Shown here piece after piece: positions 18,573 through 27,289 of a stretch of 64,000 bases of DNA. Positions within the stretch are counted from its first letter, which is position 1, and every line of letters starts with the position of its first letter. Source of the stretch: Cognatundibacterium jejuense (GTDB taxonomy: Bacteria > Pseudomonadota > Gammaproteobacteria > Burkholderiales > Burkholderiaceae_D); contig NZ_JACOFV010000019.1 of assembly GCF_014284255.1 (NCBI RefSeq), positions 1-64,000 of the forward strand, read 5' to 3'. Position numbers and translations under genes: made by a program. The notes below the pieces were generated by a model. That model did not search any database, was not told the DNA's origin, and was given only the letters and a program-made list of their open reading frames with translations.

Positions 18573-19970
18573 TTATTTGCCCTGAACCCGCATGAGCAGT
18601 AATTCTCCATTCCAACGTCGGTTGTTAATGCGCATGAGCAGATAACTAAGCATCAGTAAGCACGCAGCATATATGGGACCCACATGAAACAAACGTGCAC
18701 TACTAAAATATATGCCAAGAAAAATGAATGCACCAACCGTGAATAAACACAGAATAAGTTTCGGCGTTGAAATTTTGCCCGGTTTGTTAAAGCTCGCGAG
18801 AAAAATCGCAAGCACATTGGCGAACAAGCATTCAAATGGAAGTAGCCAATAGTTCGGTAACGAGTACACGAACGCGAAGAAATGATCTTTATCGAAAAGC
18901 AATGCAATTGCCTGATACGCCACCACGCCGATCAATAGCAACCCACCCTGCATTTCGATAGACGACATCAACATGTTATTCGCGAGTTTTCTTTGTTGAA
19001 CTTTTCCCGGTAAGAGAAAATATCGCCAGTGTATGTCCTTAACAACTAAGTAACTAGTCAGCACCAGACTGTAAATAAAGAAAACAAATAGGTTGGAAGG
19101 AGTTTTTTCTTTGCTGGTCACTTCATCAAAGATATTTGGGAAAAATATGCCGAACTGCATGGCTCCAGTCAACAAACTGCTGAGTGAAACTACAACACCT
19201 TTTTTATAATGTATGCCCATCATGTTAGTCACGATGGAATATCTTTGCGTGTGTTTAAGAAGCCCTTGCCATAGTTTGACACTGAGGACTTTTTTGTTTG
19301 CGGGAATTCGTATTTTCAAGTGACGATACAATGCCAATAAACAGAGTGGCCAGATCAGTGACAGACCCATGAGAACGATTGCAGGCAATTGATTTATCCA
19401 GGATACAAAAAGCGGAATACGACCAGCGAATGATAATGCGATCAGGACGATAAAAAGCGAGCCTAAAATCCACGTGCTTTTACTGCCAGCGAAAAATCCG
19501 TAGTGCAGCAGAGAGATAACAAGTATCGAGCTATTCACAATGGAAATCAGCACCGCAGGCATAGCAAATGACCACGGCGAATAGGGAAACAGAAAACCAG
19601 TCGCCAATATGGTGCTGGCAATACTCGTATGTTTGAGCAACTCAAACAATATGCCGCGCACATTTTCACGCCATATCCGTAACGGAACCTGCTGAGTTCT
19701 CAATACCTTTGCAATCTGCGCGAGGTGAGCAATTTGTTTCCTGGTTTGTATCGTCAATATGAGCGATACACCCGCCGTCAGATATTGTGAAAAATGATAG
19801 ATATCGTCCGTATATCTGGAATGAGCTGTACTAATCAGACCTGTCAAGGTCACGATCAACACCATCAACGCAAATAGTGCATACAAGACGAAATTACCGA
19901 CGCTATTATCAGGCCGCAGACGGACAGTATCTGCCCTTAATTGATACGCTGGAACGAGGGAGTTTTTCAT
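18573..19970 (-). CDS. Polytopic membrane protein, putative ABC-2-like permease (copy 2)
   Basis: A 464-residue protein with about twelve hydrophobic segments and no recognised catalytic motif. It is a paralogue of the next gene upstream: both share DxHWRY-L-PG----RRLA, and both end in an MRINNRRWNxxLL tail. The two lie behind an ABC ATPase, so they probably form the membrane part of an ABC transporter. The start at 19970 (MKNSLVPAYQL) is chosen; the frame is open further to 20090, inside the neighbouring gene. Substrate unknown. Confidence 0.7.
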   Translation of the reverse strand: MKNSLVPAYQLRADTVRLRPDNSVGNFVLYALFALMVLIVTLTGLISTAHSRYTDDIYHFSQYLTAGVSLILTIQTRKQIAHLAQIAKVLRTQQVPLRIWRENVRGILFELLKHTSIASTILATGFLFPYSPWSFAMPAVLISIVNSSILVISLLHYGFFAGSKSTWILGSLFIVLIALSFAGRIPLFVSWINQLPAIVLMGLSLIWPLCLLALYRHLKIRIPANKKVLSVKLWQGLLKHTQRYSIVTNMMGIHYKKGVVVSLSSLLTGAMQFGIFFPNIFDEVTSKEKTPSNLFVFFIYSLVLTSYLVVKDIHWRYFLLPGKVQQRKLANNMLMSSIEMQGGLLLIGVVAYQAIALLFDKDHFFAFVYSLPNYWLLPFECLFANVLAIFLASFNKPGKISTPKLILCLFTVGAFIFLGIYFSSARLFHVGPIYAACLLMLSYLLMRINNRRWNGELLLMRVQGK

Positions 19971-20019
19971 ATTTTTTTGCGGCAAAATATTGGTCTTTTG
20001 ATGTCTTCGGCGCTCAGAA

Positions 20020-21387
20020 TTATTTGAATTTTTCAAATAGCAAATGCGCATTCCAGCGACGGTTATTGATGCGCATTGTGTAGTAGGCAAATAGCATCAG
20101 CCCCGCAATGTATAAGTAATTCGCCGGAAATAAGGCTATGCTTTTTTGATGACTGAACGTTGGAAAATACATCAGCAAGCCAACGATCGTCATGATGCAA
20201 ACAATCGCCAAACCTATCATTTTCCACCCGCGTAAAGACGCAAAAAAAATTGCAAGACAGAGCATTGCAGTCCATTCAAACGGTAAGCGCCAGAATTTGG
20301 GTATCGTAATGATCGTTTCGTAAGTTGACTGTGGTGCAATGAGCAGACCAATGGTTGTCGCTAAAATGCCCAGGCATAAATAAGCGCTAACCTGCAATCT
20401 GATTGTTGAGAAGAGAATAAGGCTGGCGAGGCGTCGTCGTTCTAAGCCACCAGGCGATAGTAAATAACGCCAATGCAAATCCCGGGCAACTAATTGGGCA
20501 GAAAACATGACGCTTCCGACCAGTAAAACGAGTAATCTGTTGCATGTCACCCCATCCTCGCCGCTGACAGTATTTGGTATTAACGCCGTTACAACACTAG
20601 GCCAAAAAAGGATGTAAATAATTGGCCATAACTGATTCATGATTAAATTAAATGACGAATATTTTTTGTTCCATTTGTACTGCGTTTTTATTTCTGTATA
20701 GCGTTTAAGTTCACGACGAATTCGTTCGAGTAAGTCTGGCGGGCTTGTCTTGGTGGTGCTGACATTCACAAGTAATCGATCAACCGGACGCTTAATTTGC
20801 CATATCAGCATAGCGGGCATCAAGGCCGCAATAACTAAAAGTAATGCGTTTGAAATTTGATGCAGGCTATTGAATACTATTGTTGTCGTGCGAGATGCTA
20901 ACAGCATTATGATCGCTAAGCCGTACAGAAAAAGTATGATGCGTTGCCATTTTAAATTCAAGAAGCCATTATTTGCCAATCCGAAGAACACACTCAGTGC
21001 ACAGCTCAAAGACATCAGCATTAATGAAAAATTCAAGGAAGTCGGTGCGGCGATTAGAAAGTAGACGACCAGTGTGATTGCCGCAACAAGGTAATCTCTG
21101 AGCAAATTCTGGCATTCACATTTCAGACTTGCTTGCCAAAGATTTTTCGGCGTGATTTGGTGTTGCAGAACGCGTGAAACTGATGCCAGATTCGCTATTG
21201 CTATTAAGACGCGAATCGTCAGCACAAAACAGAACAATCCCGTGAAGATCATCCCAAGATCTGCATCCATTGTCCTTTGCTGAATAACCCGAATAATCAT
21301 GATCAACAGCACCGCAATACCGATTCCTGTGTACAGGAAAAAATTCAGTACAGTGGTGATGACATTTTCTCTGGCGATGCCTTTCAT
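20020..21387 (-). CDS. Polytopic membrane protein, putative ABC-2-like permease (copy 1)
   Basis: A 455-residue integral membrane protein, paralogous to the downstream gene. Its start overlaps the stop of the ABC ATPase (ATGA), which argues for translational coupling and a shared complex. It carries ARDLHWRYLLSPGGLERRRLA near residue 300 and the tail MRINNRRWNAHLLFEKFK. Permeases paired with YtrA-type regulators often handle antimicrobial peptides or similar stress, but nothing here gives the substrate. Confidence 0.7.
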   Translation of the reverse strand: MKGIARENVITTVLNFFLYTGIGIAVLLIMIIRVIQQRTMDADLGMIFTGLFCFVLTIRVLIAIANLASVSRVLQHQITPKNLWQASLKCECQNLLRDYLVAAITLVVYFLIAAPTSLNFSLMLMSLSCALSVFFGLANNGFLNLKWQRIILFLYGLAIIMLLASRTTTIVFNSLHQISNALLLVIAALMPAMLIWQIKRPVDRLLVNVSTTKTSPPDLLERIRRELKRYTEIKTQYKWNKKYSSFNLIMNQLWPIIYILFWPSVVTALIPNTVSGEDGVTCNRLLVLLVGSVMFSAQLVARDLHWRYLLSPGGLERRRLASLILFSTIRLQVSAYLCLGILATTIGLLIAPQSTYETIITIPKFWRLPFEWTAMLCLAIFFASLRGWKMIGLAIVCIMTIVGLLMYFPTFSHQKSIALFPANYLYIAGLMLFAYYTMRINNRRWNAHLLFEKFK

Positions 21388-22232
21388 GCATTCAACTCCA
21401 AAAATAGTTCATCAAGCGTCAATGCCTTGCCGCGTTCTGCCAGTTCAGGTTGATGGCGGATGTCGACAATGCAGGTCTCTTTGTCTTCGTTTTTGCTGAT
21501 GATGACCGAGGGATGGATATCTTCGCTCGCTGGCACCAGACGATAAAATTCCAACATCGCATCCCAGCTATCAAAGGCTTGCAGATGACCGTCGCGCATA
21601 AAGGCAACGTGGCTGACGACGCGTTCCAGATCATTGAGCAAATGGCTGGAAATAATCACGGTGCGCTCACGTTCCGCTTGTTGTTCATTCGCCAGATCGC
21701 CAAACATCGCCAGCATAAATTCACGGCGGCTGATCGGATCGAGATTGGAGACGGGTTCATCCAGAATCAGTAAATCCGGATCATGCGCGAGTGCCAGTAC
21801 GAACGATAATTTTTGTTGATCGCCACCGGATAGTTTTCCAACTTGTGTTGTCAATGGCAGGTTCATCCGCACGGCGAGTCGCATGCAGCGGTCTTCATCC
21901 CAACGCGCATAGGCTTTGCCAATTTCTCGTAAATGTTCGTACGCCGTCATCCATTCAAATACATCTGGCGTTTGTGCGACGTAACCAAGGCGTTCACGTA
22001 CTGCATCGCTGAGGTCTAAAGATGAACAGCCAAATAGCGCAGAGCTACCGTTATCTGGTTCACGCAAACCGACCAGCGCTTGTAACAAGCTGCTTTTACC
22101 TGCACCGTTACGCCCAACCAGTCCGACCACGGCACCTGCAGGTACGGCCAGATTGACGCCTGCAAATGCGACACCACGTGGATGAAACAGACTCAGTTCT
22201 TTGGCTTCTACAACGATTTCCAGATCATTCAT
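21384..22232 (-). CDS. ABC transporter ATP-binding protein
   Basis: A 282-residue ATPase with Walker A GRNGAGKSS, the Q-loop region GYVAQTPDVFEW, signature LSGGDQQKLSF, Walker B LLILDEPVSNLD and switch histidine IISSHLL. The chain resembles the YtrB/CcmA-like exporter ATPases. The ATG at 22232 overlaps the end of the regulator gene by eight bases; a 31-codon extension reading into that gene is rejected. It energises the two membrane proteins that follow. Confidence 0.9.
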   Translation of the reverse strand: MNDLEIVVEAKELSLFHPRGVAFAGVNLAVPAGAVVGLVGRNGAGKSSLLQALVGLREPDNGSSALFGCSSLDLSDAVRERLGYVAQTPDVFEWMTAYEHLREIGKAYARWDEDRCMRLAVRMNLPLTTQVGKLSGGDQQKLSFVLALAHDPDLLILDEPVSNLDPISRREFMLAMFGDLANEQQAERERTVIISSHLLNDLERVVSHVAFMRDGHLQAFDSWDAMLEFYRLVPASEDIHPSVIISKNEDKETCIVDIRHQPELAERGKALTLDELFLELNA

Positions 22233-22629
22233 ATGATTCACCTTTCTCTTTTTGCTTTGTATCTTGCAGACAAGCCAGGAATAGCGCTTGTGCTTCTGCT
22301 GTTGGAATACCCAGTTGGGCAGCAACTTGCGCCGCGGCTTCTAAAGACGGACGTAATAGTTCCAGCTTGTCTTCAGTGCTGGACACATTTTGCTGATAAG
22401 CGACGGCCATCCCCACACCACGCTTGCGGACGATGCTACCAGCGGTTTCCAGCATGCTGTAGGCCTTGCTAACCGTCATGGGGTTAATCGCAAAATGCAA
22501 CGCTACTGCCCTTACCGAAGGCAAGTCATCATTTGGCTGCAACTGACCACTGGCGATCAAGCGCTGCACCTGCTCGACGATTTGTCGGTAGATGGGAATA
22601 GGAGAGGATGTTTGTATATCGTATAACAT
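22225..22629 (-). CDS. GntR-family regulator, YtrA subfamily
   Basis: A 134-residue regulator with the GntR winged helix (PIPIYRQIVEQVQRLIASGQL, DDLPSVRAVALHFAINPMTVSKAYSMLETAGSIVRKRGVGMAV in pieces) and only a short helical tail, as in the YtrA subfamily that controls adjacent ABC transporters. It overlaps the ATPase gene by eight bases, so it heads the four-gene operon and probably represses it. The start at 22629 (MLYDIQTSS) fits family starts. Confidence 0.88.
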   Translation of the reverse strand: MLYDIQTSSPIPIYRQIVEQVQRLIASGQLQPNDDLPSVRAVALHFAINPMTVSKAYSMLETAGSIVRKRGVGMAVAYQQNVSSTEDKLELLRPSLEAAAQVAAQLGIPTAEAQALFLACLQDTKQKEKGESYE

Positions 22630-22638
22630 GGTGTACAA

Positions 22639-22660
22639 GTGTATCACTACAATAATACAC
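22639..22660 (-). promoter_or_regulatory. Inverted repeat, likely operator of the YtrA-type regulator
   Basis: GTGTAT (22639-22644) and ATACAC (22655-22660) form a dyad with ten bases between, starting ten bases upstream of the regulator's ATG. YtrA-type regulators bind GTGTA...TACAC-like dyads at their own promoters, so autorepression is likely; this is inference from family knowledge. Confidence 0.55.
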
Positions 22661-22710
22661 ATTGCAATCGCATGTTAAAAAATAAATTTTAATGACCTGA
22701 TGAATGGGAG

Positions 22711-22727
22711 CTGTCAGCGGCTGACAG
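22711..22727. promoter_or_regulatory. Perfect short dyad CTGTCAGC-G-GCTGACAG
   Basis: An eight-base perfect inverted repeat with a one-base centre, between the regulator operon and the end of the next minus-strand gene. It could be a protein-binding site for the upstream promoter region; no T run makes it a terminator. Confidence 0.3.
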
Positions 22728-22825
22728 GGTAAAGTTTCTTTTGAGGTGTTCTGTGTATGCCATTGCCCATGGCGCTCAACGCATCGGGCAATCAGGCAAA
22801 CCGGCCACTTTGATGACGGTACTAA

Positions 22826-23329
22826 TTAATTTACTTTGCGCATGTCCATATGCCAGTTGGTTTCCCAGGTTTTACCGTTGTCGTTGGACATGGCCTGTTC
22901 CCAATGTGCACTGTCGGCGGTGATGTCGGACCAGGTATAGCGTACCAGTATGGCTTGATCTCCCAACATATCAGCGCCTTCGAATACACCGACGCCATTG
23001 CTGAATTGACCAACAACCGGGGGATTCAAACTGCCCTGCAGATTCAATCCACCGCTATCGTTATCCAACCAGTAAATGCTCCATAATTTCGTGACAGGAT
23101 TGAACAGACGCAAGGACATGCCAACCAGATCAGGACGCCATTCTGGCGCAATAAAATCATCGTAATTACCGATGCCACCAGGTAAGGCAGTGATGGTTTG
23201 TGAGGCTTCGAAGGTTTCCCATTCTGTACAGGCTTGTAAGCGCTGGCGCAGGCGGCGATTGGTGATGGCCCATGATCCAAATAGAAAATCGAAATCGTGC
23301 TTGCCGTCGTGTACTGTAGCATTATTCAT
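22826..23329 (-). CDS. Hypothetical protein, DUF1579-like fold
   Basis: A 167-residue soluble protein of unknown function. The start HDFDFLFGSWAITNRRLRQRL and the later WSIYWLDNDSG, VRYTWSDI and MSNDNGKTWETNW resemble small lipocalin-like proteins annotated as DUF1579 or related; this is pattern memory only. The start codon overlaps the stop of the upstream NIPSNAP-like gene by eight bases, so the two form a pair divergent from an Lrp-type regulator. Confidence 0.65.
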   Translation of the reverse strand: MNNATVHDGKHDFDFLFGSWAITNRRLRQRLQACTEWETFEASQTITALPGGIGNYDDFIAPEWRPDLVGMSLRLFNPVTKLWSIYWLDNDSGGLNLQGSLNPPVVGQFSNGVGVFEGADMLGDQAILVRYTWSDITADSAHWEQAMSNDNGKTWETNWHMDMRKVN

Positions 23330-23663
23330 GATGTGCTTTCATAGGAAAATGGATCGCAGGAATAACGATGGAATGGGAGCTTTGTATGCACGCTAAGATG
23401 CTTTCGCGTGGCCCGGAAAGCCATGCTGCGCTTTGATAAAAATCGGACTGGCATTGTATTAAATCAGTGAGATTTGCGAACTGACGTATCAATACGTAGT
23501 CCTGATCCGACCCCGCACCCGAAGAAAGAGAAAATCCGTAATGTAAGACCTTGATCCCGGCAGATGCTTGCAACGGTACTGATTGTGTGGAGACCAGATG
23601 ATGAAACTGCGCAGACTGGTCAAGCTTTAATTGGTAGCTTCTGATTTCGATGACTTCTTCCAC
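23322..23663 (-). CDS. NIPSNAP/dimeric alpha-beta barrel family protein
   Basis: A 113-residue protein beginning MEEVIEIRSYQLKLDQSAQFHHL, with VLHYGFSL and DYVLIRQFANLTDLIQCQSDFY. This is the layout of small ferredoxin-like (NIPSNAP/EthD type) proteins. It overlaps the following gene and is transcribed away from the Lrp/AsnC regulator at 23792, which is therefore a candidate controller. Substrate and role unknown. Confidence 0.65.
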   Translation of the reverse strand: MEEVIEIRSYQLKLDQSAQFHHLVSTQSVPLQASAGIKVLHYGFSLSSGAGSDQDYVLIRQFANLTDLIQCQSDFYQSAAWLSGPRESILACIQSSHSIVIPAIHFPMKAHHE

Positions 23664-23791
23664 TTTTCCCTCATTTTTATGATTGCTGAAGTAGGTATAT
23701 GGTAGAGTCGAGCAGCGTATTTACTAATGCAAGATCGAAGCTATTTAGACCGAATCAGCCACATGATTGAAAGACTTTTTGGAGTTTCACT

Positions 23792-24250
23792 TTGAATTTT
23801 GAACTTGATAGTTATGACCGCAAAATTATCGCTTTGCTACAAGAAAATGCGCGGCTGAGCTGGTCAGAAATCGGGCGTCAGATTCATCTGACTTCACCTG
23901 CCGTAGCAGAGCGGGTAAAGCGTTTGGAAGAGGCGGGAGTGATCATGGGGTTTACTACCCGGATCAACCTGCGTGCTTTGGGTTATAGCTTTGAAGCGAT
24001 GATACAAGTCACGGTGGAGTCGCATGACGCATTAGATCGCTGGGCGGCAGCGCATCCTGAAGTGTTGGCAGTGCATGCCACGACGGGCAATCATTGCGCA
24101 ATTTTACGGTTGGCTGTCAGTGCGCCAGAACACTTGCAAAGCTTGTTGAAATCCTTGGGAGACATCGGTAAAACCTCGACCTCGGTGATCTTGTCATCGC
24201 AGTGTGAAGAGCGACCGCGTTTACCTGCGGATCAGTTGCCTAGGAGGTGA
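23792..24250 (+). CDS. Lrp/AsnC-family transcriptional regulator
   Basis: A 152-residue regulator with an N-terminal helix-turn-helix (LDSYDRKIIALLQENARLSWSEIGRQIHLTSPAVAERVKRLEEAGVI in pieces) and a C-terminal ligand domain. Start is TTG at 23792 with GGAG seven bases before it. It diverges from the NIPSNAP-like pair and probably senses an amino acid. A similar paralogue lies at 30661. Confidence 0.88.
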   Translation: MNFELDSYDRKIIALLQENARLSWSEIGRQIHLTSPAVAERVKRLEEAGVIMGFTTRINLRALGYSFEAMIQVTVESHDALDRWAAAHPEVLAVHATTGNHCAILRLAVSAPEHLQSLLKSLGDIGKTSTSVILSSQCEERPRLPADQLPRR

Positions 24251-24267
24251 CTTTTTTTGATGAAAAA

Positions 24268-24337
24268 TAATCCCCTAATATCCATGCGGCTCTCAGGCTT
24301 AAAGTCAGCCACGAGGCGCATGAATATTAGGGGATTA
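24268..24337 (-). terminator. 70-base palindrome, probable aroG terminator
   Basis: TAATCCCCTAATATCCATGCG (24268-24288, one base beyond the limit of a short motif but given by position) pairs with 24317-24337 at 20 of 21 positions; on the minus strand the odd pair becomes G-U. A smaller GGCT/AGCC stem sits in the loop. On the minus strand it follows the aroG stop by 15 bases and ends in TTATTTTTC, fitting a terminator. Its length is unusual. Confidence 0.7.
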
Positions 24338-24352
24338 AAAAGTAATATAAAT

Positions 24353-25408
24353 TTATTTTGTTCGCAATCTGCCAGCCGCTTCACGCAACATATTTTCTGT
24401 GGTTGCCCAATCAACACAGGCATCGGTGACTGAGCAGCCGTATTTGAGTTGGCTCAGATCTGCTGGAATCGATTGATTACCAGCCACGATATTGGACTCA
24501 ATCATGACACCGACGATCGCGTCATTGCCGTTGGCGATCTGATTGATAACGTCAGCCATGACCAAAGGTTGCAATTCTGGCTTTTTGTAGCTGTTCGCGT
24601 GAGAACAATCGACCACAATGTTTGGCGGCAGTTTTGCCTTGACTAATGTTTGCTGTGCCATCGCAACCGAGACCGTATCGTAGTTAGGTCGATCACCACC
24701 GCCGCGTAATACCACATGACCATATTGATTGCCGCTGGTGCGCACGATAGAGACACGCCCCTGACCATTCAGCCCCAGGAAAGAATGGGGATGCGAAGCG
24801 GATAAAATCGCATTAATCGCAATGCTGATATCGCCATCAGTACCGTTTTTAAAACCGACCGGTGTCGATAAGCCTGATGACATTTCGCGGTGCGTTTGTG
24901 ACTCCGTGGTGCGGGCGCCGATTGCCGTCCATGCAATCAAATCACCGAGGTATTGTGGCGAAATCGGATCAAGCGCTTCAGTACCCGTTGGTAAGCCTAA
25001 TTCGCACACATCGAGTAAAAACTTGCGAGCTTTTTCCATGCCCTGATCAACGCGGAAAGAGTCATCCATATCCGGATCGTTGATATAACCTTTCCAGCCA
25101 GTCGTGGTGCGTGGTTTTTCAAAATACACACGCATGACTAAAACCATCACGTCTTTGACTTCTTCTTGCAGTACCTTCAGGCGACGTGCGTAATCTAAGC
25201 CGGCAACGGGATCGTGGATAGAGCAGGGCCCGACGACAACGAAAAGACGTTTGTCTTTACGTTCCAGAATGTTACGCAGGGTTTCGCGGCTTTGTTCAAC
25301 CACGTCACCTGCCAGATCGCTCAATGGCAAACGGGCGTGTAATTCTTCTGGTGTAGGCATGTTGTCAAACGAGCTGACATTGATATTTTCTAAAATGGTA
25401 TGGGTCAT
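24353..25408 (-). CDS. aroG: 3-deoxy-7-phosphoheptulonate synthase, class I
   Basis: The enzyme condenses phosphoenolpyruvate with erythrose 4-phosphate, the first step of aromatic amino acid synthesis. The 351-residue protein is a class I (AroFGH) enzyme: VVGPCSIHDP, MRVYFEKPRTTTGWKGYINDP in pieces, GARTTESQTHREM, FKNGTDG and VDCSHANS. Which aromatic amino acid inhibits it cannot be read safely. It is convergent with the Lrp-type gene. Four 12-base repeats lie upstream. Confidence 0.94.
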   Translation of the reverse strand: MTHTILENINVSSFDNMPTPEELHARLPLSDLAGDVVEQSRETLRNILERKDKRLFVVVGPCSIHDPVAGLDYARRLKVLQEEVKDVMVLVMRVYFEKPRTTTGWKGYINDPDMDDSFRVDQGMEKARKFLLDVCELGLPTGTEALDPISPQYLGDLIAWTAIGARTTESQTHREMSSGLSTPVGFKNGTDGDISIAINAILSASHPHSFLGLNGQGRVSIVRTSGNQYGHVVLRGGGDRPNYDTVSVAMAQQTLVKAKLPPNIVVDCSHANSYKKPELQPLVMADVINQIANGNDAIVGVMIESNIVAGNQSIPADLSQLKYGCSVTDACVDWATTENMLREAAGRLRTK

Positions 25409-25822
25409 TGTGTTTTAAGCAAAAATTGAATTCGGGGGGATTCCGGACTAAGCGAGCAATCAACGGAGCAACGCACAGGCTGGGTAGCGGCGGAAGCAAG
25501 GTGAACAAGCGCCACCTGATCCAGTGTGAGGCTCAGGCATAAAAAGAGATGCGAACTCGTGGTAACAAGTGGCAACGCAGGCGTATTAAGCTGCAAACAA
25601 AGCTGCAAACTAAGCAGCAAACTAAGCAGCAAATCTAGCGCGGAATCAGTTTCAATACCTATTATGCCGCATTTTTGACGCGCTGCAAAAATACCAGTTG
25701 TCTGATCGGTTATCGATATCTGTTATGCATCAATAATATGGATAGCACTTGATCTGTTACCTATCACTTTTTGTTGCACGTGGCACAATAGCGTTTTGTG
25801 CTTATATGAAATGGCAGAAGTC
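25409..25822. other. Intergenic region between aroG and the PhyH gene
   Basis: About 400 bases with two divergent genes at its ends. It holds the 12-base tandem repeat at 25588-25635 and, on the minus strand, a 75-codon frame (25405-25632) whose stop overlaps the aroG ATG. That frame is leucine-rich because of the repeats and is not typical of an aromatic leader peptide. No clear sigma-70 promoter is picked out. Confidence 0.4.
25588..25635. repeat. Four tandem 12-base repeats upstream of aroG
   Basis: Units AAGCTGCAAACA, AAGCTGCAAACT, AAGCAGCAAACT and AAGCAGCAAATC follow each other without gaps at 25588, 25600, 25612 and 25624. Later units share changes, as expected from stepwise duplication. 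They may be regulator sites for aroG or a variable-number repeat. Confidence 0.75.
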
Positions 25823-26575
25823 ATGCTTAGTACCGCTCAATTACAAGAATTTCAGACACAGGGTTTTTTGGTCTTACGCCAGGCTGCCCCAGCCGCATTT
25901 TGCGAGCAAGTCATTGCTTATGCCGAACAACAATTGGCAGATCATGTGCTGCCGATAGAATACGAGGCTGATACGCGTTATCCCGGAGCACCGGCCTCAC
26001 GTGAGGCTGAGGGCGGTCACACAGCCCGACGCTTGTTACAGGCCTACGCCCGTGAGCCGTTGCTGGCCCAGTGGGCAACCGGAGAAACTTTGTCTGCACC
26101 TTTACTGCAATTGCTAGGCGAAGGTGCGTTGATGTCTCAAGTGCATCACAATTGCATCATGACCAAGCAACCTCAATATTCGACTGCGACGGGCTGGCAT
26201 CGCGATAGCCGTTATTGGAATTTTGAGAGAGCAGAACTGGTGTCGTCATGGCTGGCATTGCGTGATGAGACGATCGAGAACGGTTGTTTGCTGGTCATTC
26301 CTGGCTCACATCTGATCAGTGTCGATGCGAAACAGTTGGATCCTGCCCAATTTTTGCGTACTGATCTTGTGCGGAATCATTCTTTGTTGGCGCAGGCTGT
26401 ACCAGTCGCACTCAGACAAGGCGATGTTTTGCTGTTCCATAGCAATCTGTTTCATGCAGCAGGAAAAAACCAGACCGCTGCGACCAAATTCTCTATGGTC
26501 TTTACTTATCGTGCCGCTGATAATCTGCCGCTGGCAGGTTCCAGATCGGCCAGTTTACCGGAACAAACACTTTAA
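25823..26575 (+). CDS. Phytanoyl-CoA dioxygenase (PhyH) family protein
   Basis: A 250-residue putative Fe(II)/2-oxoglutarate oxygenase. It starts LSTAQLQEFQTQGFLVLRQ, has the iron-binding HxD as GWHRDSRYW (His126, Asp128), VIPGSHL, and a distal histidine in LFHSNLFHAAGKN. The family hydroxylates varied small molecules; the substrate is unknown. In-frame starts exist at 25811 and 25796 (TTG); 25823 fits the family best, though no strong ribosome binding site is seen. It stands alone between aroG and sodC. Confidence 0.82.
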   Translation: MLSTAQLQEFQTQGFLVLRQAAPAAFCEQVIAYAEQQLADHVLPIEYEADTRYPGAPASREAEGGHTARRLLQAYAREPLLAQWATGETLSAPLLQLLGEGALMSQVHHNCIMTKQPQYSTATGWHRDSRYWNFERAELVSSWLALRDETIENGCLLVIPGSHLISVDAKQLDPAQFLRTDLVRNHSLLAQAVPVALRQGDVLLFHSNLFHAAGKNQTAATKFSMVFTYRAADNLPLAGSRSASLPEQTL

Positions 26576-26681
26576 GCAAAAGCAGGTATAGTGGGCACCT
26601 GAAAGGCGCGACCAGAATTGGTTTCGAAGGCGCTTCTATAGAATTTATACTCAACCCTATTTTTCTTTAACAGGAGTAAGC

Positions 26682-27200
26682 ATGTCATCTACATTGAAAT
26701 TATGCGTACTGGCGAGCGCACTATTGGCTGGTCTGGCGCAGGCACAAACGGTGGAATTACAATTCGTTGATGCCAACGGTATTGTCGGCCCGGCTGGTAA
26801 AGTGACTTTGGAAGATACCGCGTACGGCCTACTTATTACGCCAGATCTGTCTGGCTTGCCTGCAGGTGTTCATGGTTTTCACGTGCATGCCAATCCATCC
26901 TGTGCGCCTGGCATGAATAACGGTGTGGCAACGCCAGCACTGGCTGCCGGTGGTCACTGGGATCCGGAAAAGACCAATGAACATCTTGGACCTTACGGTA
27001 AAGGCCACAAAGGCGATTTGCCAGCCTTGTATGTCACTGCGGACGGTAAAGCAACATATCCAGTACTTGCGCCACGCCTTAAAGCCGCTGATTTGGCGGG
27101 GCACGCCATCATGGTGCACGCTGGTAGTGACAATCATAGCGATCATCCAGCACCTTTAGGCGGTGGCGGAATGCGTATGGCGTGCGGCGTGGTTTCCTGA
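26682..27200 (+). CDS. sodC: Periplasmic Cu/Zn superoxide dismutase
   Basis: SodC converts superoxide to hydrogen peroxide and oxygen in the periplasm. The 172-residue precursor has a signal peptide of about 21 residues ending GLAQA. Metal ligands are seen in [18 protein letters not shown], and [18 protein letters not shown], with the closing cysteine in RMACGV. An AGGAG site precedes the ATG. A strong terminator follows. Confidence 0.94.
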   Translation: MSSTLKLCVLASALLAGLAQAQTVELQFVDANGIVGPAGKVTLEDTAYGLLITPDLSGLPAGVHGFHVHANPSCAPGMNNGVATPALAAGGHWDPEKTNEHLGPYGKGHKGDLPALYVTADGKATYPVLAPRLKAADLAGHAIMVHAGSDNHSDHPAPLGGGGMRMACGVVS

Positions 27201-27246
27201 AAGCGACCTCCACGAATCTGAAGTTTCTATTTTCACAGAAATCCCG

Positions 27247-27286
27247 AAAACCTTACGCAAGCAAATCGTGGCGTAAGGTTTTTTTT
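27247..27286 (+). terminator. Intrinsic terminator after sodC
   Basis: AAAACCTTACGC (27247-27258) pairs with GCGTAAGGTTTT (27271-27282) around twelve bases, followed by T to 27286. It ends right before the start of the esterase gene. Confidence 0.9.
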
Positions 27287-27289
27287 CAT

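Noticed and set aside
25405..25632. Attenuator leader peptide for aroG
   Set aside because: The frame is rich in leucine and serine and has almost no Phe, Tyr or Trp codons, so classical aromatic attenuation is not supported.
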